Notes: generated by a model from the sequence alone, not told the origin. DNA of 64,000 nt from Sphingobacterium sp. PCS056 (GCF_023273895.1 NZ_CP096883.1:124001-188000), one strand, 5' to 3'. Numbered from the stretch's first letter, positions 35,240 through 45,006 are shown. Translations and numbers: made by a program.

Positions 35240-35881
35240 ATGAAAAAAATATTAATTGCTGACGACCATAGTATCGTTCGATTAGGAGCATCTGTTATTA
35301 TAAAAGAAAGTATGCCGGAATGTGTTATTACGCAGGCCCAAGATTATAATGAAGTGCTCAAATTACTTCAAGAAGAAGTTTTCGATTTACTTTTACTAGA
35401 CATTAACATGCCTGGTGGAAATAATATTAGAGTAGTAAAAGAAATACTAGAAATACAAGAATCTATAAAAATCTTAATATTTTCTTCTTATGACGAATCA
35501 CTATATGCACTCCGCTATATAGAAGCTGGTGCTGCCGGATTTGTTAACAAAAGTACTGCAATGGCTGAATTGAGCAATGCCATACTCACAATAAGAGAAA
35601 GAGGCAAATACATGTCAGATGAAGTAAAAGATTTATATGTTAAAAAATTAACACAAAGCAAATCCAAGCTGAATACCATGAACCCCCTTTCAAGACTTTC
35701 CAATCGGGAGGTCGATGTTGCTAAATATCTAATCCAAGGACATGGAATAATTGAAGTCTCGACGACATTAGATTTAAGTCCATCGACGGTAAGTACATAT
35801 AAGAGCCGGATATTTGAAAAATTAAATGTCTCTAATATTCCAGAACTCATTGAAATATTTAGAATTCACTCTGCAAACTAA
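35240..35881 (+). CDS. NarL/LuxR-family response regulator
   Basis: A 213-residue two-component response regulator. The receiver domain (about 1-120) has the acidic pair in ILIADDHS, the phospho-acceptor Asp54 in LLLDINMPGG, Ser/Thr in LIFSSYD and Lys in GFVNKST. The C-terminal LuxR helix-turn-helix (about 150-210) reads LSNREVDVAKYLIQGHGIIEVS, then LSPSTVSTYKSRIFEKL. No histidine kinase gene is adjacent, so it is an orphan in this window. Its last codons form one arm of a hairpin. Confidence 0.92.
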   Translation: MKKILIADDHSIVRLGASVIIKESMPECVITQAQDYNEVLKLLQEEVFDLLLLDINMPGGNNIRVVKEILEIQESIKILIFSSYDESLYALRYIEAGAAGFVNKSTAMAELSNAILTIRERGKYMSDEVKDLYVKKLTQSKSKLNTMNPLSRLSNREVDVAKYLIQGHGIIEVSTTLDLSPSTVSTYKSRIFEKLNVSNIPELIEIFRIHSAN

Positions 35882-35896
35882 TCTGCAGAGTGAATT
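35863..35896. terminator. Hairpin overlapping the response regulator stop codon
   Basis: A perfect 13-bp stem, AATTCACTCTGCA / TGCAGAGTGAATT, with an 8-base loop that contains the TAA stop. It sits between two convergent genes; the T-tracts are short, so it may terminate in both directions or protect 3' ends. Confidence 0.6.
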
Positions 35897-35903
35897 TAAA
35901 AAG

Positions 35904-37046
35904 TTAACGTAATTGATCAATCGTTACCACAGGAATATCTTTGCCACTTGGCGTGATGAGTTCTGTTTCTTGTCGATAGGTATATCCATTCTTTTCATCC
36001 AGATCCCACAGCATAGGAGCAAAGAAATGAACACAAGCACTAAATCCTTGCATTATAGCGGCCATACTACCCGTATCTTTCGAATTTTTAGCCTCATTTT
36101 CAATTTCAAATACACCAGAAAAAGAACGACTTTTTAACGTATCCACCAATGCTCTCCAATCCATACTATCCGAACCTCCAAAACCAGGCAGCATAGCCTC
36201 ATAATGATGACGATCCCAATCATGAGCTGGAATAGCGATATTAGCCGCCTTAGCAAGATCAGTATCTACATGTTGCATTGGATACATACCACCCCAATCT
36301 GTTCTTGCTATCGTATTTAAATTGCGTGTAGTCTTTACATGTATGCGATGCAAGCGTGCTATATCCATTGCGTTTATCACAGCAACCGGATCAGTATGCT
36401 GCCAGACATCATGCGATGGATCATAGATTTCACCATGAGCCCGACTTGGTATCATCTCGTACATCAATTTTCGAGCAGCTAAAACAGCAGGTAAATTATT
36501 ATAAGTACTGGTATAACGAGACGATCGCCACCCTTCCATAGGACAATTTTCATACAGAACTGTCACTCCCAGATCTTCAGCATATTTTATAATCGGAGCA
36601 AAAACACGCTTATATTCATCTAGATTTTTTTGAAAACCATCAATCTGATTTCCAAGATCATGATTGTAACCAACAAAAGTTCCGACTTTAACATTATTCG
36701 CATCGCCCCCCAATAAATGAGCAATCCGGATTAGTTTTAATAAATGGTTTTGATTTTTAATACGTTCCCCCTCTTCTCCACCAATCATATTTTCAAAAGC
36801 ACCCAGAGATAACTGTAGTTGCGACTGATTGAAAAGTTCTAAAGTGCTTTTTGCGTCTTCACGAGAAAAACCTTCATAATCTAAATGTGTTGCAGTATGA
36901 TCTTTTCGAGTACCATCTTTTCTAAACACGCATAAATCAATGCCAGAAGCACCTATATCCTTTGTTTTATCTATTAAATTTGGTAATTCCAGCTTATCAA
37001 AAGCAGAACTCATTACCCATATTGGATTATTCATTTTATGATTCAT
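35904..37046 (-). CDS. Sugar phosphate isomerase/epimerase-like protein (xylose isomerase-like TIM barrel)
   Basis: A cytoplasmic AP-endonuclease-2/xylose-isomerase-like TIM barrel of about 380 residues. Probable metal ligands appear in VLYENCPMEGW (Glu), EIYDPSHDVWQ (Asp, His), IHVKTTRN (His) and VFEIENEA (Glu). The start is uncertain: an in-frame GTG at 37106 adds 20 residues of no clear homology, and I use the ATG at 37046, with another ATG at 37034. Sugar or inositol catabolic partners are not adjacent, so the substrate is unknown. The family is assigned from fold motifs. Confidence 0.8.
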   Translation of the reverse strand: MNHKMNNPIWVMSSAFDKLELPNLIDKTKDIGASGIDLCVFRKDGTRKDHTATHLDYEGFSREDAKSTLELFNQSQLQLSLGAFENMIGGEEGERIKNQNHLLKLIRIAHLLGGDANNVKVGTFVGYNHDLGNQIDGFQKNLDEYKRVFAPIIKYAEDLGVTVLYENCPMEGWRSSRYTSTYNNLPAVLAARKLMYEMIPSRAHGEIYDPSHDVWQHTDPVAVINAMDIARLHRIHVKTTRNLNTIARTDWGGMYPMQHVDTDLAKAANIAIPAHDWDRHHYEAMLPGFGGSDSMDWRALVDTLKSRSFSGVFEIENEAKNSKDTGSMAAIMQGFSACVHFFAPMLWDLDEKNGYTYRQETELITPSGKDIPVVTIDQLR

Positions 37047-37177
37047 ATATATACGATTTAATTTTCTGTCATATGGAATAAACAGGTATATAAGCTCATT
37101 TTTCACAGCTTATTGTCATGTGTATATTCATAAATATGATGACATTCAATATAAATGGTTAAAAATTAAAGATACAA

Positions 37178-37207
37178 AAAAAGCTACCTCATACGAGATA
37201 GCTTTTA
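37178..37207 (-). terminator. Terminator of the dcw cluster after ftsZ
   Basis: On the minus strand AAGCTATCTC / GAGGTAGCTT (one mismatch) closes a 4-base loop and is followed by TTTTTT. Confidence 0.8.
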
Positions 37208-37229
37208 TTATAATTTATTCAAAAATAAA

Positions 37230-38921
37230 CTAATCTACATTATCATGTAAAAAAGAATTATTGGGTCTAATCTCTGTATTTCCGTCTTCAAATGACAGGG
37301 TAAATCTAGAAACCTGAGATTGAGAAGAATGCGGCGTATCATCTAATGACATCTGCTTTCTTTTATAAGCAGGCTCATTCTCTAATTCTTGAAGTCCATT
37401 TGAAGATTTCAATTTCATACTCAATTCTTTTAATCTCAAGATACGCTCTTTAGTACGCACCAACTGATCTTCAAAAGAAACTTGCTCTTCTTCTACTTGC
37501 TCAATTTCTGCCTTGTTATTCACTGAAGCTGAAAAATTACTATTTTGTTCTTCTTGAGCAGAAACAGAACCTGTAGCATACTCATCAAATACTGTTGGCA
37601 TTTGAAATTGAAATACTGAAGGAGATGTTTTTAATTGAAAATCATTCCCCTTTTGCATAGACAATGATTCCTCTTCCACTACTTCTTCAAAATTCAATTC
37701 ATGGCGAATAATCGCATTTTCTTCTACCTTAACTTGAGCTTGTTGTTGAACAACGTTTTTAGGTGTTGAAAATAAATCGTTTGTCGTCGTAGGTGCAGAA
37801 AAATTCTCTGTATTAGTTTGAACAGGATTTACTAAAGGTGTGTTGCTTACCTCTTTTTGAACGAACTGGTTCACCGGTTTTATAAATGATGCAACTTGTT
37901 CAGCTGCAGTCAAAGGCATTGTAACTTTCGTATTCTCACGTTCCAGATCTCTTTCCTCAGAAGTCTGGAATCCTGTAGCAATAATCGTTACCGATAATTC
38001 CTCACCAAAGTTCTCATCAATACAGTTACCCCAGATTAGATCTGCAGAAAGACCCGCTTTCTCTTGGATATAATCCGTAATAATAGCTACTTCATCCATC
38101 GTTACTTCTTTTAAACCAGAAGTAATATTCAATAAAATATAACGCGCACCTTCGATCTCATTATCTTTCAACAATGGAGAAGCTAGCGCACCTTCTACCG
38201 CTTTGATGGCACGGTCTTCACCTTCCGCAACAGCATTACCCATGATCGCGACACCACTATCATTCATCACAGTACGCACATCTTTAAAATCGACGTTTAC
38301 ATAACCAGGAATAGTAATAATCTCTGCGATACCTTTTGCAGCAGTTGTTAATATATCATCAGCTTTTGCGAAAGCTGCAGTCATTGTTAAATTACCAAAA
38401 ATTTCTCTCAGACGGTCGTTTGAGATTACCAAATACGAATCTACATATTTCCGTAGTTCGGACAAACCTTCTTCAGCCTGAGAACGGCGTCGTTTACCTT
38501 CAAAAGTAAAAGGAGTAGTAATAATCGCAACAGTCAAAATACCCAATTCCTTAGCAGCTTTTGCTAATACAGGACTTGCACCAGTACCCGTACCACCACC
38601 CATACCAGCGGTAATAAAAAGCATCTTTGTGTTGGTACCCAACATACGTTTGATATCGTCAATACTTTCGATAGCTGAATTTTCACCCACATCAGGATCT
38701 GCACCGGCACCCATACCTTCTGTCAAACTCATACCCAATTGTACTTTATTAGGTATTGGACTTAATTCCAAAGCTTGAGCATCGGTATTACACACGATGA
38801 AATCTACTCCACTAATTCCTTGCTTATACATGTGGTTAACAGCATTACCGCCACCACCACCAACCCCAATAACCTTAATTATTGATGATTGTTCTTTTAA
38901 CATTTCAAACTGTATTGACAT
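37230..38921 (-). CDS. ftsZ: Cell division protein FtsZ
   Basis: Tubulin-like GTPase that forms the division ring. It has 563 residues, far longer than E. coli FtsZ (383), because of a ~220-residue variable linker rich in Gln, Glu and Ser between the core (about 10-335) and the C-terminal peptide. Core motifs: IGVGGGGGNAVNHM, the tubulin signature GGGTGTGASP, and NSAIESIDDI. The C-terminal end NNSFLHDNVD is the presumed FtsA-binding peptide. It is the last dcw gene, separated from ftsA by 140 bp that hold a nested inverted repeat. Confidence 0.97.
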   Translation of the reverse strand: MSIQFEMLKEQSSIIKVIGVGGGGGNAVNHMYKQGISGVDFIVCNTDAQALELSPIPNKVQLGMSLTEGMGAGADPDVGENSAIESIDDIKRMLGTNTKMLFITAGMGGGTGTGASPVLAKAAKELGILTVAIITTPFTFEGKRRRSQAEEGLSELRKYVDSYLVISNDRLREIFGNLTMTAAFAKADDILTTAAKGIAEIITIPGYVNVDFKDVRTVMNDSGVAIMGNAVAEGEDRAIKAVEGALASPLLKDNEIEGARYILLNITSGLKEVTMDEVAIITDYIQEKAGLSADLIWGNCIDENFGEELSVTIIATGFQTSEERDLERENTKVTMPLTAAEQVASFIKPVNQFVQKEVSNTPLVNPVQTNTENFSAPTTTNDLFSTPKNVVQQQAQVKVEENAIIRHELNFEEVVEEESLSMQKGNDFQLKTSPSVFQFQMPTVFDEYATGSVSAQEEQNSNFSASVNNKAEIEQVEEEQVSFEDQLVRTKERILRLKELSMKLKSSNGLQELENEPAYKRKQMSLDDTPHSSQSQVSRFTLSFEDGNTEIRPNNSFLHDNVD

Positions 38922-39000
38922 ATCTTATCCCTATTTAACTCATAATGACTTCAGTACAAACTTCACCTAAACTCAATATTCGTAATGTAATAATAACATA

Positions 39001-39061
39001 TTTTCAACAATTTTTTTCCACAAATGTTTAAAATGTGGAAAAAAACCTAAAGTGTTGAAAA
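39001..39061. repeat. Nested inverted repeat between ftsA and ftsZ
   Basis: The inner arms TTTTTTTCCACA (39011-39022) and TGTGGAAAAAAA (39034-39045) match over 12 bp around an 11-base loop; the outer arms TTTTCAACA (39001-39009) and TGTTGAAAA (39053-39061) match over 9 bp. It begins exactly at the ftsA stop. Each inner arm contains TTTTCCACA, a DnaA-box-like sequence. There is no T-run after the stem, so it is not a normal terminator. Confidence 0.75.
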
Positions 39062-40426
39062 CTATTTTTTATCCAAGAAAGTGGCATCATCAATTTCATT
39101 GCCATCCTTCATTAATTTTTTAAACCACGTTAATAAACCATGCTCCTTTTGTTGCTGCTCACCGACCTCTTTAACAGACTCGACATCTTTTTTGACAACC
39201 TTAGGTGCTCTTCTTGTTTCCACTTCATCCTCGTGCGCCTGAATACCCTTCATCAACAAACCAATACTGGTTGCATACAATGGGCTTTTCAATTCTTCAT
39301 ACAAAGCTTTCGGCAGGACTTCATTTTTCGCGAGGTATTCATTTGGAAAACCAATACGGCAATCGATACCCGTAATGTATTCGACAAGCTGCACCAGATG
39401 TTTTAATTGTGCACCTCCACCAGTAATAACGATACCACCGATCAGTTTATTTTCATATCCTGAAGATTTGATTTCATAATACACATGTTCGATGATCTCT
39501 TCCATACGTGCTTGAATAATGTATGCAAGATTTTTTACAGAGATCTCTTTCGGCTCACGACCTTTTAAGCCGGGAACACAAATCACCTCATTTTCTTTAT
39601 TTTCATCAGCCAATGCCGATCCAAATCGTGTTTTTAATAATTCAGCTTGACTTCTCAATACAGAACAACCTTGACGAATATCTTCCGTCACTATATTTCC
39701 CCCCAACGGAATTACAGCAGTATGACGAATGATTCCCTCATGGAAAATAGCTACATCCGTAGTACCTCCACCAATATCAACTAAAACAACACCAGCATTT
39801 TTTTCGTCATCATCCAATACAGCTTCAGATGATGCCAAAGGTTCAAGAATCAATTCTGAAACTTCCAAATTTGAATTATCAATACATCTTTTGATATTTC
39901 GGATATCCGTAACACGACCCGAAATAATATGAAAATTCGCTTCGATACGACGACCAGCCATACCAATAGGCTCCCGAATACCCGGCTCATTATCAATAGT
40001 AAATTCTTGTGGCAACACGTGGATAATTTCTTCTCCAGGAGGCAACACCAATTTATACATATCTGAAATAAGACGTTCAATATCTCTTCTTGTCACTTCA
40101 TCATCGCTATCAGTCTTGGTAAAAATACCACGATGTTGAATACTTTTAATATGTTGACCAGCAATACCAACATTCACCACCTTGATATCCACATTCGATT
40201 GATTTTCGGCTATTTCAACCGCCTCAAGAATGCTGCTTACCGTTTTTTGAATGTTAGCAACTACGCCTCGGCTTACTCCTGCCGAGTCTGCTTTACCAAC
40301 TCCTAAAAGTTCTATTTTATTTCCGCCGCTCCGTCTTCCCACGGTAACGCAAATCTTGGTTGTACCAATATCGAGACCCACAATAATTGGGTTCTCTCTT
40401 TCGATTTCTGCTGATTTTGGGTTCAT
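39062..40426 (-). CDS. ftsA: Cell division protein FtsA
   Basis: Actin-like ATPase that tethers FtsZ to the membrane. It has 454 residues: PIIVGLDIGTTKICVTVG phosphate-1 motif, the 1C domain (RDIERLISDMYKLVLPPGEE), the DIGGGTTDVAIF phosphate-2 motif and the VITGGGAQLKHL adenosine motif. A charged linker then leads to an amphipathic C-terminal helix, GLLTWFKKLMKD, the membrane-targeting sequence. It follows ftsQ by 24 bp. Confidence 0.97.
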   Translation of the reverse strand: MNPKSAEIERENPIIVGLDIGTTKICVTVGRRSGGNKIELLGVGKADSAGVSRGVVANIQKTVSSILEAVEIAENQSNVDIKVVNVGIAGQHIKSIQHRGIFTKTDSDDEVTRRDIERLISDMYKLVLPPGEEIIHVLPQEFTIDNEPGIREPIGMAGRRIEANFHIISGRVTDIRNIKRCIDNSNLEVSELILEPLASSEAVLDDDEKNAGVVLVDIGGGTTDVAIFHEGIIRHTAVIPLGGNIVTEDIRQGCSVLRSQAELLKTRFGSALADENKENEVICVPGLKGREPKEISVKNLAYIIQARMEEIIEHVYYEIKSSGYENKLIGGIVITGGGAQLKHLVQLVEYITGIDCRIGFPNEYLAKNEVLPKALYEELKSPLYATSIGLLMKGIQAHEDEVETRRAPKVVKKDVESVKEVGEQQQKEHGLLTWFKKLMKDGNEIDDATFLDKK

Positions 40427-40450
40427 AATATTCTGTATTGATGCTGTATA

Positions 40451-41293
40451 CTATAATGTGTTATTCTTTATTTTCTTCTCTGGATGATGCAAATCATCAA
40501 ATGTCCAAACACCACGCTTTTCACAAATGATTTGACCTGCATATTTTACATTTACTTTATTGTAAGCATCAACCCCAACTTTAGGGATGATTTCTTTATA
40601 AAATGTTCTTAACAAACTAAATTTTTGTTCCAACGAATCCGCAGTGCCTATAATAAGCTGCTGATTGCCGACACGCGGAACCAATTCAATATCTTTATCA
40701 TTATTGACAAATACCTGAACAACCTGATTGCTCCATAATTCATCATTTTCAATAAACTGCGTCACGCGAAACAGATCTTTCACTAAAGAAGTGTTGACCG
40801 AATCCAAGGGATTTTTATATCCTTCTTCAATATTACCCGTCGCAATCATTACATGTGGCACATACTTTAAAGTAGTCGGTACCTTCAATCCATTTAAGTC
40901 GATATAATATTCTCGACCATTTTTATTAATGACACGCATCACCACCTCACGTTGTGCAATATTGATGGCGATAATACCATCCATATCCAAATGCACACTT
41001 GCCTTAGATACGTAAGGCAATTTTTTCAATGTTTTTTCAATTTTTTCTAAAGGAATATCAAGTAATCGCTTCCCGATAATATTTCCATAATTTTTGCTAA
41101 TAAGTGCCGAAATATCACCCTGGTCTATAAAAGCTTCCTTTCCCTCTATAAAAATATTCACCTCACGACAGACCTGTTGCTCATCCTTACGGTTGACCAA
41201 TGACATCACAATGATTACAGCTATCACTCCAAGAAAAAAGAGTGATAAATATAAGACGCGATTCCATCGTATGTTGTGTAAATATTTAAGCAT
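40451..41293 (-). CDS. ftsQ: Cell division protein FtsQ/DivIB
   Basis: Single-pass divisome protein of 280 residues. The order is a short basic cytoplasmic tail, one transmembrane helix (VLYLSLFFLGVIAVIIVMSL, about 15-34), a POTRA-like domain (VNIFIEGKEAFIDQGDISAL) and the beta domain with REVVMRVINKNGREYYIDLNG. Sequence conservation is low, as usual for FtsQ; the identification rests on topology, the POTRA signature and its place between murC and ftsA. It overlaps the end of murC by 8 bp. Confidence 0.9.
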   Translation of the reverse strand: MLKYLHNIRWNRVLYLSLFFLGVIAVIIVMSLVNRKDEQQVCREVNIFIEGKEAFIDQGDISALISKNYGNIIGKRLLDIPLEKIEKTLKKLPYVSKASVHLDMDGIIAINIAQREVVMRVINKNGREYYIDLNGLKVPTTLKYVPHVMIATGNIEEGYKNPLDSVNTSLVKDLFRVTQFIENDELWSNQVVQVFVNNDKDIELVPRVGNQQLIIGTADSLEQKFSLLRTFYKEIIPKVGVDAYNKVNVKYAGQIICEKRGVWTFDDLHHPEKKIKNNTL

Positions 41294-42641
41294 TTACTAA
41301 AATTTCCTTCAATGGTTTTACTAACTTATCAATATCCCCTGCACCGACCGTGACCAACAATTCCAGTTTTTCGTTTTGAGCAATTTCCAATACCTGTTGT
41401 GGCGTAACAACAGCTTTTTCTGGCGCTGTAATCTTACTCAACAACCAAGACGAATTTACACCTTCAATAGGCAATTCGCGTGCAGGATAGATCTCCATCA
41501 ACAGCAAACGATCGGCCATAGATAGCACTTCTGCAAATCCATCTATAAAATCACGTGTTCTGGTGAAGAGATGTGGCTGAAATACAACTGTTAACTTTTT
41601 ATTCGGATATAATTTTCGCATAGAACTCAAAAAAGCACGCAATTCCTCCGGATGATGTGCATAATCATCTACATAAATAGCAGACGGAGTTCTTACGATA
41701 TATTCGAAACGCCTTTTAACGCCCTTAAAATTAGCTAAGGCTAATTTTATTTTATCATCTGCAATACCCAAAATACGAGCAGCAGTTATTGCCGCCACAG
41801 CATTTTCAACATTATGTGTGCCAGGTATGCCCAAATGAATATGCTCAATCTTTGAATCTGCTGAAATATAATCAAAGTAAAACTCGCCATCTCGAACATG
41901 TACATTGGAAGCATATACATCTGCCACATCATGTCCAGAATATGCGATTTGACTGTCAAAAGGTAATCCCTTCTTCACAATACGCGTGCCGCCCTCAACA
42001 ACTCGATCCAAATACATTTGGAAAGTCGCCAACAGTTGACCCGCATCACCATAAATATCCAGATGATCAGCATCAGCTGAAGTCACAATTGCAATATTAG
42101 GATGTAAGGTCAAAAATGAACGATCATATTCATCAGCTTCGACTACGACAACATCATTATTACCATATAACACGTTAGTATCGTAATTAGAACTGATTCC
42201 ACCTAAAAAAGCAGAACAGTCAAAACCACTATCTTTTAAAATATGAGCGACCATCGTTGAAGTCGTAGTTTTACCATGTGTACCAGCCACACCAATTGTA
42301 AACCGACTTTCACTAATGATACCTAAAACTTCAGACCTTTTATGTAAGGTATGGCCTACTTGCTCTAAATAATGTTTAATCTTCGAATCTTTTGGTATAG
42401 CAGGTGTAAAAATGATTAATGTAGCATCATCCGGAGCATTGAAAATCGGATCTATAGTATCGATTTCATCAACATATGAAATAGCAATACCTTCAGACAC
42501 CAATGTTTTAGTCAATTCAGTCTCCGTACGATCATATCCTTTTACCACACATCCTAAATGAGCAAAATAACGAGCAAGCCCACTCATTCCAATTCCACCG
42601 ACCCCAATAAGATACACCTGTTTGATTGCGTCAATTTTCAT
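41286..42641 (-). CDS. murC: UDP-N-acetylmuramate--L-alanine ligase
   Basis: First of the Mur amino-acid ligases; adds L-Ala to UDP-MurNAc. It has 451 residues with the N-terminal YLIGVGGIGMSGLARYFAH dinucleotide-like motif, the ATP loop GVAGTHGKTTTSTMVAHIL, EADEYDRSF and the substrate region DDYAHHPEELRAFL. The lengths and domain order are normal. It is 5 bp after murG and overlaps ftsQ by 8 bp. Confidence 0.97.
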   Translation of the reverse strand: MKIDAIKQVYLIGVGGIGMSGLARYFAHLGCVVKGYDRTETELTKTLVSEGIAISYVDEIDTIDPIFNAPDDATLIIFTPAIPKDSKIKHYLEQVGHTLHKRSEVLGIISESRFTIGVAGTHGKTTTSTMVAHILKDSGFDCSAFLGGISSNYDTNVLYGNNDVVVVEADEYDRSFLTLHPNIAIVTSADADHLDIYGDAGQLLATFQMYLDRVVEGGTRIVKKGLPFDSQIAYSGHDVADVYASNVHVRDGEFYFDYISADSKIEHIHLGIPGTHNVENAVAAITAARILGIADDKIKLALANFKGVKRRFEYIVRTPSAIYVDDYAHHPEELRAFLSSMRKLYPNKKLTVVFQPHLFTRTRDFIDGFAEVLSMADRLLLMEIYPARELPIEGVNSSWLLSKITAPEKAVVTPQQVLEIAQNEKLELLVTVGAGDIDKLVKPLKEILVNA

Positions 42642-42646
42642 TATTT

Positions 42647-43750
42647 CTACCTTTTATTTGCCAATTTTATAACTTCTTTCGCGATGACAACATCCGCATC
42701 AAGAAGCGCTAATTTCTTTATATTTCGAGCCAAAATATGTGACTCAGACTCCTTATTTAATAAAGCGATAGCTGTATCAAACAGAGTTGCTTTCGCCTCA
42801 TTATCCTTTACCAATACTGCCGCTTGTTTATGTACCAATGCCATTGCATTTTTTGTTTGGTGATCTTCCGCGACATTTGGCGAAGGAACCAACACCACCG
42901 GTTTGCCTACCACACACAATTCTGAAATGGTACCAGCACCTGCCCTAGCAATTATGATATCAGCAGCAGCATAAGCATAGTCCATTCGCTGTAAGAAAGC
43001 AAGCATATGGATGCGACCAGAAAGTTTATCTTTCAGCTCTTGACTCAGCTGATCAAAATAATAACTTCCACATTGCCATATTACCTGAATATTAGCGTGG
43101 TCCAATTTCTCCAAAGACGCCATGACACTTTCATTTAAAGTACGCGCCCCTAAGCTACCACCCGTCACTAAAATCGTCTTTTTATTAGCATCTAATCCAA
43201 AAAAAGCCAAAGCTTCCTCACGCTTACCTTCAATCTCAATAGAAGCACGACGAATAGGATTACCTGTTAACAATAATTTCTCTTCTGGAAAGAATTGTTC
43301 CATCCCTTCATAAGCAACACAAATCTTAGCAGCCTTATTTCCCAATCGCTTATTAGTCACCCCGGCATAAGAATTTTGTTCTTGCACCAGAGTCGGTATA
43401 CCCAAGCGGTTGGCCACCATCAATAAAGGTCCAGAAGCAAAACCCCCAACACCAACAGCCACATCAGGTTTAAACTCACGGACAATTTTACGAGCCTTGT
43501 TCATGCTTTTAAAAAGCTTGAATGGTAAAAAAATATTTTTCCAAAACTCTTTTCTATTGATCCCTTGAATATCTAGTCCCACGATTTGATATCCCGCAGC
43601 CGGTACTTTTTCCATTTCCATACGACCATTAGCTCCAACGAAAAGAATTTCGTTTTGAGGATCCAATGCTTTTAGTGCATTAGCAATTGCCACTGCTGGA
43701 AAAATATGTCCACCAGTACCACCTCCACTTATGATCACACGTATAGCCAT
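42647..43750 (-). CDS. murG: MurG lipid II synthase
   Basis: Membrane-associated glycosyltransferase that adds GlcNAc to lipid I to make lipid II. It has 367 residues; ISGGGTGGHIFPAVAIA and VTGGSLGARTLNESV are the two glycine-rich loops of the Rossmann domains, and IIARAGAGTISELCVVGKPVVLVP is the UDP-GlcNAc site, quoted in part. 13 bp from ftsW, 5 bp from murC. Confidence 0.97.
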   Translation of the reverse strand: MAIRVIISGGGTGGHIFPAVAIANALKALDPQNEILFVGANGRMEMEKVPAAGYQIVGLDIQGINRKEFWKNIFLPFKLFKSMNKARKIVREFKPDVAVGVGGFASGPLLMVANRLGIPTLVQEQNSYAGVTNKRLGNKAAKICVAYEGMEQFFPEEKLLLTGNPIRRASIEIEGKREEALAFFGLDANKKTILVTGGSLGARTLNESVMASLEKLDHANIQVIWQCGSYYFDQLSQELKDKLSGRIHMLAFLQRMDYAYAAADIIIARAGAGTISELCVVGKPVVLVPSPNVAEDHQTKNAMALVHKQAAVLVKDNEAKATLFDTAIALLNKESESHILARNIKKLALLDADVVIAKEVIKLANKR

Positions 43751-43763
43751 TTCTTATTTATTT

Positions 43764-44972
43764 TTACGCAGAAATTGTACCCACGACCACTCTTTTCTCT
43801 TTCGGTCGCTCATCCAATTCCTGTTTACCTTTTAATTCTTCAATATTTCTACTTACACTCAAGATAATACCCAGAGCGATACTTGTAAATAAAATAGACG
43901 TTCCACCCATACTTACTAACGGAAGCGGAACCCCGGTTACCGGACCCAAGCCCACGGCCACAGCCATATTGGCAAATGCCTGAATGGTCAAACTAAATCC
44001 CAGTCCAGCCGCCAAAAAAGCACCGAATGCTTTTGGACTTAATGTGACTATACGAATACAGCGATACATTAAAGCCAAATAAAGAAAAATCAAGACCACT
44101 CCCCCAATCGTTCCATACTCCTCAATGATGATGGCAAATATAAAATCGGAATACGGGTGCGGCAATACATTTCTCTGAATACTATTACCAGGCCCCTTAC
44201 CAAATACACCACCTGTTGCAATTGCTATCTTTGCATTATTAGCTTGATAGTTTTTATCATCTTGAAATGAAACAGGCATTCCCTCCTGTTTTTCTTTTTC
44301 AACCCCGATAAAAGATTTAACACGACTGTAATATGTTGCACGTCTAGGACCTACCGAAACGACGATAATGCCTAACAATACGACTCCTGCAGATACAATA
44401 GCAATTTGCTTAAAGCTGATACGTCCAATCAAAAGCAGGAGCACACATACCCCAAACAGCATAATTGCCGTAGACATATTTGCCCATGCAATTAAAACAA
44501 ACACACCACAAACAGCTCCCATTATTGGAATAAAAGACTTTTTAACATCTTTAATTTCCTCTTGCTTTCTTGATAGCATACGAGCCAAAAACGTGATCAG
44601 CGCCAACTTCGCCAAATCCGAAGTTTGAAAAGTCTGATTGATCACCGGTATGGTAACCCACCGACTTGCATCGTTCACTTTACTTCCAAAGATCAAAGTA
44701 TACAATAACAATGGAATTGTAATCGCCATTAATAATTTGGAAATGCCCGCATAATAACGATAATCCAGTTTATGGGATAAATACATCAACACAAAACCAA
44801 CAGCAATTAAAGAGAAGTGCTTGAACAAATACAATTCTGTCCCCTTTCCTTCTTTATATGCCAGCGTACCTACAGAACTGTAGACGGCCAACAAAGACCA
44901 GCCCGAGAGTAGGATCACAATAATCCATATCCATCGGTCGCCTTTTAATTTAGAAAGTAGATGCTCTACCAT
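43764..44972 (-). CDS. ftsW: FtsW/RodA-family SEDS glycosyltransferase
   Basis: Polytopic SEDS protein that polymerises lipid II together with its partner PBP. It has 402 residues, about ten transmembrane helices, the QTSDLAKLALITFLARML stretch, the IATGGVFGKGPGNSIQR loop, and the signature region PVTGVPLPLVSMGGTS. Its position in the dcw cluster together with ftsI identifies it as FtsW rather than RodA. A 34-bp gap separates it from murD, the second largest inside the cluster. Confidence 0.96.
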   Translation of the reverse strand: MVEHLLSKLKGDRWIWIIVILLSGWSLLAVYSSVGTLAYKEGKGTELYLFKHFSLIAVGFVLMYLSHKLDYRYYAGISKLLMAITIPLLLYTLIFGSKVNDASRWVTIPVINQTFQTSDLAKLALITFLARMLSRKQEEIKDVKKSFIPIMGAVCGVFVLIAWANMSTAIMLFGVCVLLLLIGRISFKQIAIVSAGVVLLGIIVVSVGPRRATYYSRVKSFIGVEKEKQEGMPVSFQDDKNYQANNAKIAIATGGVFGKGPGNSIQRNVLPHPYSDFIFAIIIEEYGTIGGVVLIFLYLALMYRCIRIVTLSPKAFGAFLAAGLGFSLTIQAFANMAVAVGLGPVTGVPLPLVSMGGTSILFTSIALGIILSVSRNIEELKGKQELDERPKEKRVVVGTISA

Positions 44973-45006
44973 AATTAATCACTTTAGATTTAAAAACCTA
45001 TACCCA

